A stretch of DNA of 64,000 bases from Bryum argenteum (Eukaryota > Streptophyta > Bryopsida > Bryales > Bryaceae). Below, in pieces: positions 36,484 through 47,500 of the stretch. The position numbers and the translations under genes are program-made. How positions within the stretch are numbered: the first letter of the stretch is position 1; each line of letters starts with the position of its first letter. Where the stretch lies: contig CM073323.1 of the NCBI GenBank assembly GCA_037043015.1, positions 23,340,758-23,404,757 on the forward strand, written 5' to 3'. The notes under the pieces were generated by a model. The model was not told where the DNA came from. It searched no databases and saw nothing but the letters and a program-made list of their open reading frames with translations.

Positions 36484-36511
36484 GAGCGGTGAGCGGTGAG
36501 CGGTGAGCGGT
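36484..36511 (+). repeat. Subterminal GAGCGGT array, left end of the MULE
   Basis: Four perfect tandem heptamers (36484, 36491, 36498, 36505) sit 18 bases inside the left border. The right end carries the same heptamer in inverted orientation. Such arrays are candidate transposase-binding sites. Confidence 0.9.
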
Positions 36512-36933
36512 AAGATTTAGAATTTTTAGGGCTGAGTTTGTATTTTTAGTAAAAATATTTCTAAAAATAGTTATTTTTTTATAAAAAGAGAATAATTTTC
36601 GAATATTCTTGGGAATATTCGAATATTCTAGACTTATCACCGTGGATTTAATGACCCAAACCCGTGGAAATAAGGCTTAAATTCCCTGAATTTGTGAGAC
36701 TTGAGCTACAAAACTCGACAGTAAATCACAATTTTTTAAATGTGAAGAGGTTTTTAAGGTAATATTTCTAAGTGAATAGTACTCCGAGTTAGACAAATTG
36801 GCAAGGTTTGCTGTACATGTAGATACTAATATAATAATTTATAATAAGTTGAGAAAAAATATCACATATAGTGTGGAGCACCCAATCATAAGACTAACAT
36901 ATAGCGTATGTAGATGAGGAGATATAAGGCATT

Positions 36934-39900
36934 CTAATCTATAGCATGGTCTAGGATTCCTCCCTCCGTAATCTTCTTCACCTCGTTGAAACTAAGAGTG
37001 GCCGCGTGGATGAAGAGATCAGCATCCGGATCAAATTTGCAAACCAATACCGTGATGAAGTATAGGTGCTTGCACGGTCGATATGGATCTCTCCGTCCTA
37101 ACGAAGAAATTGTTTTCTTGAACACTGGGCATGAGCAATCCGGGAATTTACTAATTGAAAGTCTATAAACTGCATCCGAATCGGACTCCAAATCTATGAT
37201 ACACCCAAAACCAGGCTGCGGGATCATGGTCACCCTCAGAATTTTGGCCTGCATTGACGTGGCAGACTCAATATTCTTCATGTGCTTTGAAGTCATAGCT
37301 GGAATGCGTTTCATGTTCTTCGATCTTCTGGACCTAGGGAACACGTCCGGCTTCTCCGGGACTGGAATATGGGACAAGTCTCTTGGTGGGGCAGCATTAT
37401 TGAAAGTGCGGTTCGTAGGAAGCTGTTCTTTTTGTGGTAGTCGAAAGCCCGCATTCTCCAACGCCTCCATCTCATCACGTGTAAGGTTAGTCCCTATCTT
37501 TACAGGCCATATTGAAGGAATAGGGGGTCTGTCCTGGCTTAGAGAGAATGGTTCAATCCACTTGCGACGATGACCCTTCACACACCTCTCAATATCATCT
37601 GCACAAAAAAAGAACTGATCAATTTTTCTTGGCCCCTCTTGAGGGCGTTGCCATACTCCGGTGTAAGTTGGAGCTGCGGTCGCCTTCCCCTTCTGAATAA
37701 TTCGTGAGTCACATCTTTTTTTACTCTTTCGCATGATACCCCAACATGCCTTGGCAGAATTCTCCCTCAAACGGGCAATGTGCCACAGCCTCTCGTCTAC
37801 TTTAGTCTCCGAACAATGGTCACACGTTCAATACTAGGTCCAGCAAAAGTGGATGGTATTGTCCGTAACTCTTCAACTTCATCCTCCTCATGGATAGTAC
37901 TCAGATTTTCAGTACAAGCTCGGGTAACCCTTCTTCCAATTCGAGGACGTGAGTAGCTCAAGGTGTCAGGTCTGTGCGTTTCATCATCACTCAATCGGAA
38001 CATCGCCCTTACGTTTCTTGGATCCGAACACCTCGGCCCCCTCAAGGTGGGCGTCTCGGTACAAATCTTTTCCGCTCCCGGATAGTCGAAACGCCTTGTG
38101 AGGCCTGATGGATCGCCGGTTCGTTGAGCTTTATGGGCAAGACGAAGTAAGAGTTCTTCGGATGTTGGTCCACTACCACCCTTGCCACCTCCGTTGAAGT
38201 CGTGGTAACCGACAACTTGGAGGAAAGCACGAACATAATCATCAACAAATACACAACGCATGTCCCCACCCTTGTTGCCGGGGACGCTTGCAACCATTTG
38301 TTATGGATAGATTCCGCAAGGTTACATGAAGGCATCTCCGCCAACTCCTCTGCTGAATATTTATTTTCCTGCAAGGTGCAAAAACAAATGACTTAGTAAC
38401 AAAAAAGTTGATCACAATATCCATGGCGAGTTAGACTTGCGTCACAAAAAGTCCGATCTAAAAATAGATTATTATTATTTTTTAAATGATTAATATTGAT
38501 AAAGATTAAGAAAGCAGAATATTCTATACTAAAAAAGTAAATATATTTTACAGAATTATTAGACATCAATTCACGTGTATATAATAGCTACAATGGTGTG
38601 GACTCACCAATTCCATGAAGCCACCCCACTGCCTATATCGGAAATGCCAGAATGCAAGCCAGTGTTCGAGGTGACTTAATCCAACTTCGGAGGTGGCTTG
38701 CGCCGACGCCCACCACGCTCGGATCGCCCAGTATCTTGTCTCCGCCTCAGCCATGGTGCGTGCATCTTTGTATTGCTTACAAAGATGTCGATGTTGATCC
38801 TGCAACTCGTGCACGATGTACTGTTTGGTGTGTTTCTCTAGGGATTGCGTCCAATGGAAGTAGCAAGTCCGCTCGTGGCCTTCCATGGGCACTTTAGGGT
38901 CTCCGGAGCCATAAATGATCCGCACAGCGTTCCAGTTGGCCTGCGCACTGTCGGCCATGAACCCTTGAAACTGCGGCGCTTCCACTCCGTTCGCCTACGA
39001 CGTGGTTAAGATTCTTCCGAAGACGATTTGAGCATCCCCGTCTTGACCGAAATCACAAAGATGCAATAGTTAGAATGCGGCATTTTTGAGTCATAAACGT
39101 GGCATGCCATGGTCGTCCGAGCTTTGACACGCTTGACGCGGTCGAACATCATCCAAGCATGTGACAAGTCGCCCCCGGGGCTGATATTTACGAACAAGGT
39201 CAACACCGCTTCCGGGGCCGACCTCGGACATCTTGAAAATGAACACTTTGTCACTTTCATCTCCCTGGCCCGGGAACTGGTTACGTTGGATGTAAGCCCA
39301 GTTGCTGAGGCCTCGAAGTTTGGTGATCCCATCAAGAACACCGTATCTCAAGCAAGTGCTTAAAAGTGGTAATACGATTCCCGACGCCGGGAGAGTTCAC
39401 TTTTTTACACCGATCGAAGATAGGTTCTAGCTCCTGGAGGGTGAGCTTAGAGGTTACAGGGTCACCTTCTTCACGGAGAAGTAAGTTTCCGAGTAAGTCC
39501 TTGCTAGCCTCCATGACTATTTTGGATGTGGTAGCTTGTGGGTTACGTTCTACGTGCTCCTCTATTAACTCATCAATCATTTTACGTGCACATCTGTAGT
39601 CTCCGACTTTAACAGGGATGTTCGTGCGTATCGATATGCACACATGCCCTCTCTTGACTCTCTTCTCCGAATACGTAGAAAATTTTAGCAGGGCATAAAG
39701 CAACACAAATGGGAGGTTCTTTGCAGATCTTACAGACCAGTGATGACGAAGGAGGAGGCGCTTGGCCGACCGAGAAGGGGTCCTTGGTAAAGCCCTCGAA
39801 CTCCACCTCATTAACTTGTGATCTACGGTCAGGTCTTAGCAAGAATCCGCACTTGCCATTGTGGCATTGAAGATGACCTACACAGTTAGAGTAGCGGAAA

Positions 39901-40830
39901 GACAAACCGAGGTTGTTACTGATGTTAGTAGTCATTGTCCTGGTCCACACATGGCCGTCGTATCTTTTGTCCATCCCTTCCATAGATTTGGCTACCTTGG
40001 CAGCAGTAGTTGGTAGAATAGGAGGGAGAATGTAGAGGACATCACCATTGAAAGTGTGAGGCAGGAAAGAGACGCTATGAGTTCGGATGGAATGGAAATC
40101 TATTTTTTGAGTATAGTTTTGTTGCGAGACATACTACCTAGTCTACGGAGCGAGGAAAGAATGTTTTTGGGTTTTACGAATTTGGACGCGGGAAGAGAAA
40201 CGGGGGTGGTTCTAAGACTGTGTTCAGAACCTGAGGATGGAAGAGGCAGATTCGATGATATTCGACGGGACTTGATGGACGATTTTCTTTCATCTTCAGA
40301 TGAATCCGAAATATCGATTCGAACTTGGAGTCCGGGTTCGACTTTGACACGAGCAAGAACTGGTACGACAAAGGGAGATGGTAGAAGAACTACGGGGAGT
40401 GAGGAGGACGGTGGAGGCGTTCATGACGGACTCACAAACCATAGAGTCGATATCGACCGGGCGTAGCTTATACATTTTAGAGTGACTCTCTAGGTCGACC
40501 TGGTTCGACAAGGACGGAGTCTTCGGACAAGCCTAGTGTTTGGATCCAAGACATGTTTCTCTAACCACAGAGAGGACTCATCAAACCCAAAACGAATTGC
40601 TAGCCAAGACGGAGTGACTTCACCACTCCATCCACCCCCGGAGGAATGCGATATAGGGGACTTAAGTCTTCGACCTAATGGCAATGATGTCCGGCGGGAG
40701 GCAAGGCAAATGGAGGAAGCCATGTGGTACGGGGCGACGAAGACAACATCAACAAGTGCGCAATGAAAGAGAGTCCGAGGTGCGTTTTGAATGTTCAAAT
40801 ACAACAAATTGTCAGAGAATGTTTGCATAC
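36934..40830 (-). pseudogene. MULE transposase with SWIM zinc finger, decayed
   Basis: Read on the minus strand from about 40830 down. N-terminal pieces (40.8-40.2 kb) include PVDIDSMVCES. A zinc-rich DNA-binding block follows (39983-39609, CVGHLQCHNGKCGF and CKICKEPP), then GTDEHP-like HTHEHP text. The MULE catalytic core shows ACHVYDSK (first Asp) near 39100 and GFMADSAQANWNAVR (second Asp) near 38970, then ERTCYFHWTQSLEKH. A true intron lies at 38369-38607. Downstream are PSCNLAESIHNKWLQ, FVDDYVRAFLQVV and a C-terminal SWIM finger (CSCPVFKK...PCKHLYF) before the stop at 36934. Frame breaks near 39600, 39180, 38998 (stop), 38250 and 37790 show this copy is dead. Confidence 0.85.
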
Positions 40831-41164
40831 GTATTGAATACTTATTAAACGTAATTTCTTAAAGAAGACGTATATACCCGATACTGATTCGTGAGCATGA
40901 TGAATTGAAAGCACATTACCTATAATACTTAAATTAGCTGAACTGACATTATTGCATTAAATACTGACGATTAAAAATATTAGATTCGTTGATATATTAA
41001 GTAGGTGTAGAAGGTAAATTGACGGCCGCAGTCATTGTCAGAGATATAGTTGGATAATAGATGCATTCAGTAGTTAGCTTAGTAGGGGTTGTCAGACACG
41101 GTGAAAGCACGATGTTAGGGAATACGCGATGACTGATTAGGGTTTCTTAGCCGCATAGTGGAAC

Positions 41165-41173
41165 TTATATAAT
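41165..41173 (+). promoter_or_regulatory. Candidate TATA box for plus-strand MULE genes
   Basis: 'cttatataatgg' lies about 105 bases before an ATG at 41271 and about 140 before the ATG at 41309. It is oriented away from the minus-strand transposase, so the transposase and cargo may share a divergent promoter region (about 40830-41270). Confidence 0.45.
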
Positions 41174-41270
41174 GGAGTTCACACTCATAGATCGACCTCT
41201 TCAATTGCAGCTCGAGAAAGCTTGGGCTTGTTAAGTGCAACGTGACAGAAGTTATTTCATTGCAAGCAGC

Positions 41271-41932
41271 ATGGACGAGACCGCTAGCGGTAGTGAGAGA
41301 GAAAGGAAATGGGTCGAGGAAGGAAGAAGAAGCGGAGGGGTGGCACGAAGTTCACTAACTCTAAAGCACTGAGACGTAGTGCTTTGCGGAAGCGCGATGA
41401 GATAAGCTGTACTAGCGAAGATCAAGAGCCTGATGGGTACGATATCTTGATCGACGATGATGTGCTACCGCCATTTAGGCGGACTATTAAGATGCGATCG
41501 TTGAATCTCGACAGTGTCCCGGAGAGTCTCCCGACGGACGAAGCTGAAGAAGAGCCGGAGGAAGGGGCGTACAAGCGAGAATAGGACGTCTTTCGAGATT
41601 GATTGCGTGGATGGCGATGACCGGGGTGGGTGTAGACTCTACATATGAGGTAATGAAGTTCTGTATGTTATCAACTTGTGGATAATCGTGAATAATAAAC
41701 TAGACTCAAATATGTATATGGTTTAATATAAACATGTGATGACTTCAGGGACGTAGAGGATCGGAAGAGGAAGACAATCTATCTGGAGATCAAACAGTGG
41801 TGTTTGAGGAGATAAGAGTCAATGATTCGCACGAGAGAGCAGCGAAGCCTCTTCTCATCGGAAAACACATTATGATACAACTCGATGGATTTGACACAAG
41901 TGCGGAAAGAATTAGAGGAGGTACATGAGAAA
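41271..41932 (+). CDS. Small charged protein gene of the MULE (unknown)
   Basis: Two overlapping starts: ATG 41271 (MDETASGSERERK, 33 codons) and ATG 41309, which reads 91 residues: a basic head GRGRKKKRRGGTK, then PFRRTIKMRSLNLD and an acidic tail. A second exon-like block at about 41749-41930, with acceptor 'cttcag' and donor 'gaggtacat', reads acidic EEEDNLSGDQ and IMIQLDGFDTS. I do not recognise either part. They could be the first exons of the ParB-like gene 2.6 kb downstream or a separate accessory protein. The frame at 41309-41584 is intact. Confidence 0.4.
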
Positions 41933-42255
41933 CCTTACTTCTTGGTTTATTGGGAGGACTTAGGGTTGATTAATTATACAATCAACGAGAGTTCATTATT
42001 CGGTTCGATGTAGTATGCATTTTTGCTATGATATACTTTGAAGATATTTGTGCACTCAAGACAAGGTCAGTATTTTGTACTTGCGGGTGCTTGTATCTAT
42101 AGGTCCCAGTTACGTACATGAGGGTACTTAGTTTGTACTTCCGAAGAAAATGACTACTGCGAATAATATTGATGTTCTTTCCACTTTATGCCTATACTTA
42201 CGCCTGTGTAAAAAAATGAGTGATATCTCATGTGAATATGTAGCACAATTTTTAC
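41933..42255. other. Short spacer inside the MULE
   Basis: Between the small charged-protein gene and the minisatellite; no gene recognised. Confidence 0.5.
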
Positions 42256-43022
42256 GAACCGGGTAGGTACGGATGAGTAAGATCGGGCTGGGTACGGTCG
42301 GCTCGGGTAGGGTCAGTGTTCAAACCGAGTATTGGGAGGGTAATGACCGGGTAGGCCCACTGTTATGACCGGGAAGGCCCACTGTTATGACCGGGTAGGC
42401 CCACTGTTATGACCGGGTAAGGTCGGTGTATGTGCAAGGGTACCGGGAAGGACCGGGGTACGTACCATGTACCGGCGAGGGCCAGGGTTAGGACCGGGTA
42501 GAGCCGAACTAAGTACCAGTTCACCGGGCAAGACCGAAGTAAGTAGCAAGAACCGGGTTGGGCCAGGGTAAGGTCAGGGTAGGTCCGGGTAAGTACCATG
42601 GTACCGGGCAGGACCGAAGTAAGTAGCAAGTACCGGGTTGGGCCAGGGTAATGACCGGGTAGGGCCGTGGTAAGTACCAGGGTACCAGACAGGACCAAGG
42701 TATATACCATGTACCGGGTAGGCCAGAGTTAGGACCGATAAGATCCGGGGAAAGTGCAGGGTAGCGGGCAAGACCAAGGTATGTAACAAGTTCCGGGTAG
42801 GCCAGGGTCCGGACCGGCAAGGACCGGGGTATGTGCCAGGGTACCGGGCAGGACCAAGGTAGGTTCGATGTACGTGGTAGGCCAGAGTTCGGACCGGTAA
42901 GGGCCTGTTAACTGCCAGGTATACGGGAAGGCCAGGGTTAGGACCGGTGAGGGCCGGGATGCGCGCCAGGGAACCGGCAGGACCATGGTAGCTACGGGAT
43001 ACCGGGTAGGACCGGGTGTCAA
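42256..43022. repeat. GACCGGGTA-type minisatellite inside the MULE
   Basis: Starts with three near-perfect 22-bp units (gaccgggtaggcccactgttat at 42345, 42367 and 42389), then about eight diverged units of roughly 80 bases built from 'accgggcaggacc', 'aagtaccagggt' and 'gggccagggtta'. Composition (GC-rich, no TAA/TGA stops on some frames) creates long fortuitous frames on the minus strand. It lies between the two gene blocks of the element. Confidence 0.9.
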
Positions 43023-44563
43023 TAGGGAATCTCGCCGGACCGGTGGAGAAGGTGCGCCGATGGCAGTCCGCATTATTGGCTGTCGCGCATCGATCGTATC
43101 AGCAGTCCGCATTGAAGCCAGTTCCCCGTCCGCAGTCCGCCGTAGGAACGGCATTGGTCGCATTATCTTCACTTCCATCGGCGCGCTGCATTCTAGCTTC
43201 TAAGAGATCCATCGGAATCAAGTGGCACACCATCGTGCGCAACCCATTTACTGATGCGTTGTGGAGGCGATCCCTTCGGGGACGACGTTCGTGAATCTGG
43301 CCAGAGAATGGTCTCTCTGCCGCACTGGCGATGTTTCCAAAGGAGGATACGACAATCGGCATTCAATAATCCTAGCTGTTGATTCCCGATCTCTGTCGCC
43401 TTGCTCAGTGGGTAGTTGGAAGCGTGACATATTTAGAATTGATGAGGAATCTACGCTGACAAAAGCAGAATCGCTATGGCTGTTAGTGCTGAAAGCAGAA
43501 TGCCGAACTCACTGGAGAAATTGATGAATTTTTCCACACACTCGATTTTAGGACCGTTGTTGGTTTACTTGTGTGTTTTTCGAATTGAAGGAGAGAGGTG
43601 CTGAGTTCAGAGAGGAAGGAAAAATGGCGGACGAACTTTGCGAACAGAGAACTCTCATCGAGAGGAGGTGAAGTCGAACTGCAAGGAGAGAAGCAAGTTG
43701 TGCAGCCAGAAGAAGAGCAAATCATGAAGGATCAGCAGAATGTGAGTTCTCAATCATCGGAATCAAGTTTCTTTTCTTCCATTTACAGGACGGATCCATA
43801 TTGGGGCCAAACGATGAAGACTCGGGGCGGGTTAGAATTCTCCAACTCCAGAAGCATTAAGGTATGATCTACAGAAAACCCTACAGAGGACAAGTCAGTA
43901 TCAAATCCGACCATTTCATGTTATTTTTTGCTTCCCTGAATTTCTATCATACTTTTCTTGAGGATCTGTGCGTTTGTATTCAATCTATCAACGTGTTGTT
44001 GCGTTGGGCCATCTCGGGAATGCCCTGGCGTGATCCTCAAGCTTCCGCAGTGCAGGCCATCGGCAATGAAGCAAGAGGCTGAGCCCCTGGCATGAGCTCG
44101 GTGAACCGCCAGTGGCCGAGTCTCAGCCGTGTCGACTTGTCTGTGAGCCCGGCTAGCTTCTGAGCCTCAAAGGGGTCGGTGGTGTCGTGGTGACGGTCTC
44201 AAGGTTGCTGTAGCCCTGGGATTGTTGGGGGGTGGCACCTGCTGTTGACCCCGGTGTGGTGTTGGCTGATTGATGTTTTTTGAGAAGTGGTCGGATTCGC
44301 TCCAGACTTGCGTCGACGCAAGTCTGGAGCAAATCCGACCATTTCATGCTATTTTTTGCTTCATGGGGTATTCATCATATTTATCTTGAGGATCTGTGTG
44401 TTGGTCTATTATTTTTGGATTAAATGATCGTGCTTGCCTCCCTTAAGATGCTCTTTCGAGATGCGGGATTGTTGCTCCATTAAATCTCGAGTGCATAGTT
44501 TTACTTTTTATTTCATTTGTATAAGTATATTTTTCGTTCTAATAGTTTTCATTTCTATGGCAG
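43023..44563. other. Interior MULE region upstream of the cargo gene
   Basis: Holds an upstream frame with ATG 43624 (MADELCEQ...) that does not clearly join the cargo, a duplicated phrase ('aatccgaccatttcatg.tattttttgctt' through 'cttgaggatctgtg') at about 43908-43976 and about 44332-44400, and a long palindrome. It may hold the promoter and 5' exons of the cargo gene, but no start is certain. Confidence 0.4.
44289..44340. repeat. 52-bp near-perfect palindrome
   Basis: Two 26-base arms meet at 44314/44315, centre 'gcgtcgacgc', with one mismatch (ttcgctcc versus ggagcaaa). The right arm continues directly into the duplicated phrase 'aatccgaccatttcatg'. Confidence 0.95.
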
Positions 44564-47500
44564 GATGCACGAAAGCACGCACGTGTTGTTGAAGAAGAAG
44601 AATCGGACGCGGATAGCGATCTTTCCGCTTTGAGGGTCCATGTCCAAGCTTATGTAGAGTCTCGTCGATTAGCAATACCCCTGTCCGCTGTTCCCGAAAC
44701 GCCCTCTCCTGCAACTCCTGTCCGTTGTACTTTTAGTGACGGCGTTGATCGGATTGCACGAGGGACTTTCAAAAGACCGAATTATTATGCAGAGGCGAAG
44801 GCGCGTCGTGCCCAAGCGATAGCAATGGCTAGAATTGAACCACGTCGTTCACCACGACTTTCAACCAAATGTACATCGAAATGGATATATGCTTAGAGTA
44901 TATGAAATATATGTGAACCTGTGCCGTATGTGACAAATATATAAATCTAATGATATCTAATTTTCATTCTCATAATTTCTTATTTTCTTGTGCGATGTTG
45001 TACTTGGTTTTTGGATTGTCAGATGATAGCATGTGAAGTGCCTGACCTTCGAGATGGACAAGACGATTCTCTCACTCCAAACAATATAGCCATGTCGGCG
45101 CACGATGCCCATGGTGGGAGTCCCGATGATAACACGATTCAGGCATTACAACAAATTGTTGGAGTTCCAGACGATGCAGTGACAGCTGACATTCATCTCG
45201 GAACTGAAGATCTGCATTTACCGTCTCGAGACCATGACGGACTTCAGTCTTTTTCGGATGATGAAGAAACTACATTGCCAGGAGGTGTCAACGTTGGAAT
45301 CATTCACATGCCTCAACATTTGCAAAACAAGGACCCTGAGTGGAGTGCGAACGAGATGCGCATGCTCCACAAGAGTGATTCCATAGCTATCATCAACAAG
45401 GTTACGCTACAAACCTCACAAGAAGTCTCGTATGCTAATTCCGCTTTGCCGCCTCGTTTGTTATCCAAAGGTTCGCCCGATCTCAGAACAAGACGTCAGA
45501 AAACTTGAGAACGAGTTCAACAAGGGATACCGCGAAGGCGATCGGGTAATGTACGTGTCTCCCTTTGACAGAAAAGGCCGTGAAAAGATAGTTGACATTG
45601 AAGACGAACTCTGGAAGAACCCGCTTTGGAAAGCCGCAAATGAAGAGTTCGAGAGTACGCTGCGGATCGATCCGCATCTTTGTAACCTTTCGACAAATAT
45701 TTCTATGTCTACGAAGGTAACCACCGTGTTACAGCCTGGATGCGCCATATCGAGAGGTATCACAAGAATGATCCCTCGTGGTACATTTCGGTTGATTGCA
45801 TCGTACTCGATGCCCGTGGTGAGAGCAATCTCCTCCTCGATGCTATGAACGACATTAACTGGTAAGTGAATGTCGCATTTTTTTATAATAAATATCTTTC
45901 ATGATTTCGTCATATACCATTCCCCTAATCTTTTATTCTATGTTGTAGGTCCACCGAACATGATCACGTCGAAGATAGTTTATGTGCGAAACTCCAACGC
46001 ATGAGGAAGTTTGGCAAGTTGAAACTCAAGATTTCAAGGACCTCATCTCTCCCGAAGATTACAGGATCTCGTAAGAACGCCAAAGCAAAAAGGAGACTTG
46101 GTATCCCGTCACAATAGACGTTTTGTGAAATTCCTATACGCGGTAAGCTCACTACATATGAGCCGGACTCCTCTTCATCATTTTTTTATAAATCAACTTC
46201 TAATTTGTTTTCCGGTTGTCATATAGCGGAAGTTAGCGAAAACATCCGATGAAGCTGAAGCTACGTACTACGCCACGGTTCCAAAAGACAAACAAACTGG
46301 ACTCGTGTATGGAGTGCCATGGACAATGCAATCAAGGCTGAAATCAAGTCAATACGTGGGAAGAACTTTGACAAGATGGTCGTCATGGCAAATATCAAAT
46401 TGGGAAACAATTTGCGAAAGAGGTATTGATGGCTTGGTTCATCGTTTTACATTCAGATATTTTCATTTATGTTCTATTGCTCAAATCAAAACTGTGAGTC
46501 TGATGTGCAGATTAATTCTCATTACAGCCAAAACCTGAAACCCGACATGACGCTTGATCGCTTACACATGGTCGCCACTACCAATGTTAACTTTGATTTC
46601 AAAGCTAAGTGGTCGCAGTGGTGGAACTCATCAAACGAAGATCGACGTTCGATTCGCTTTCAAGATCGCCCCCTATGAAAGATAAAGCATTGGTTGCATT
46701 TCTACATCGTGCTTCTCTTTGGGGCGCAGGGTAACTTGCTTACATATTCCGGGATTACAAAATTTGAGTTTTTATGTTACTTGGAATATTAACGTATTTC
46801 CCGTATTCTCGGCTGAGCAATCACTAGAAAGTGAATTGCAGAACTGCAGACAACGAGAACCTCAACATTGAGTGGTCTAGTGTTGTCCAAAAGCCATCGG
46901 CCTATATCGAGAAGTGGAGGTTAATCTTATGGGAGAAGGCATTCGAAAACTATCTTGCTCCAAACGCAAGTCCAAAGTTCATTAAAGGCTCGGATCTTCG
47001 TAGAATTACCGGAGGCAAAGCTACAATTAAGCGGCTTGTATTCCGGTATGTATTCTTTTTCCTATAAAATTTTATAGATATTCCCGCAACATATTCAATT
47101 ACCCCTATCTAATTTGTTTACTTTCATTTAGGTACTTAAAACAAGAGCTCGTTGCCAAGGGAGCATTACCTTCGTTCTCCATTCCCATGGAATTTGAGGA
47201 CATTTCAAAGACGAATGATCCCCGCAGCTTTTTTTTCCTCGGTAACAAGAGCGGTTCACTAACTCTCAATTGACGACCGGTGGATGGTTCCTTGAGTGCG
47301 GCGACAACTACGTCTACAAGGAGGAGAAGCATCTCTTTCAAACCCGCTTCAAACCCACCGACTCAAGACCGATGGACATTGACGACGATGACGATGACGA
47401 CCTCTCCATTTTACCGTATGGACCGATCCAATCTCTTCTCCTTCTTCACCAGCCCAGCGCCCAAGTCTCGTGCAACCGGAGAAGCGACGCAATGCGGTTG

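Noticed and set aside
40056..40466. 136-residue plus-strand frame in the MULE
   Set aside because: It is antisense to the N-terminal part of the MULE transposase and has no recognisable motif.
42363..43178. Long Pro/Leu/Tyr-rich minus-strand frames
   Set aside because: They are translations of the GACCGGGTA minisatellite.
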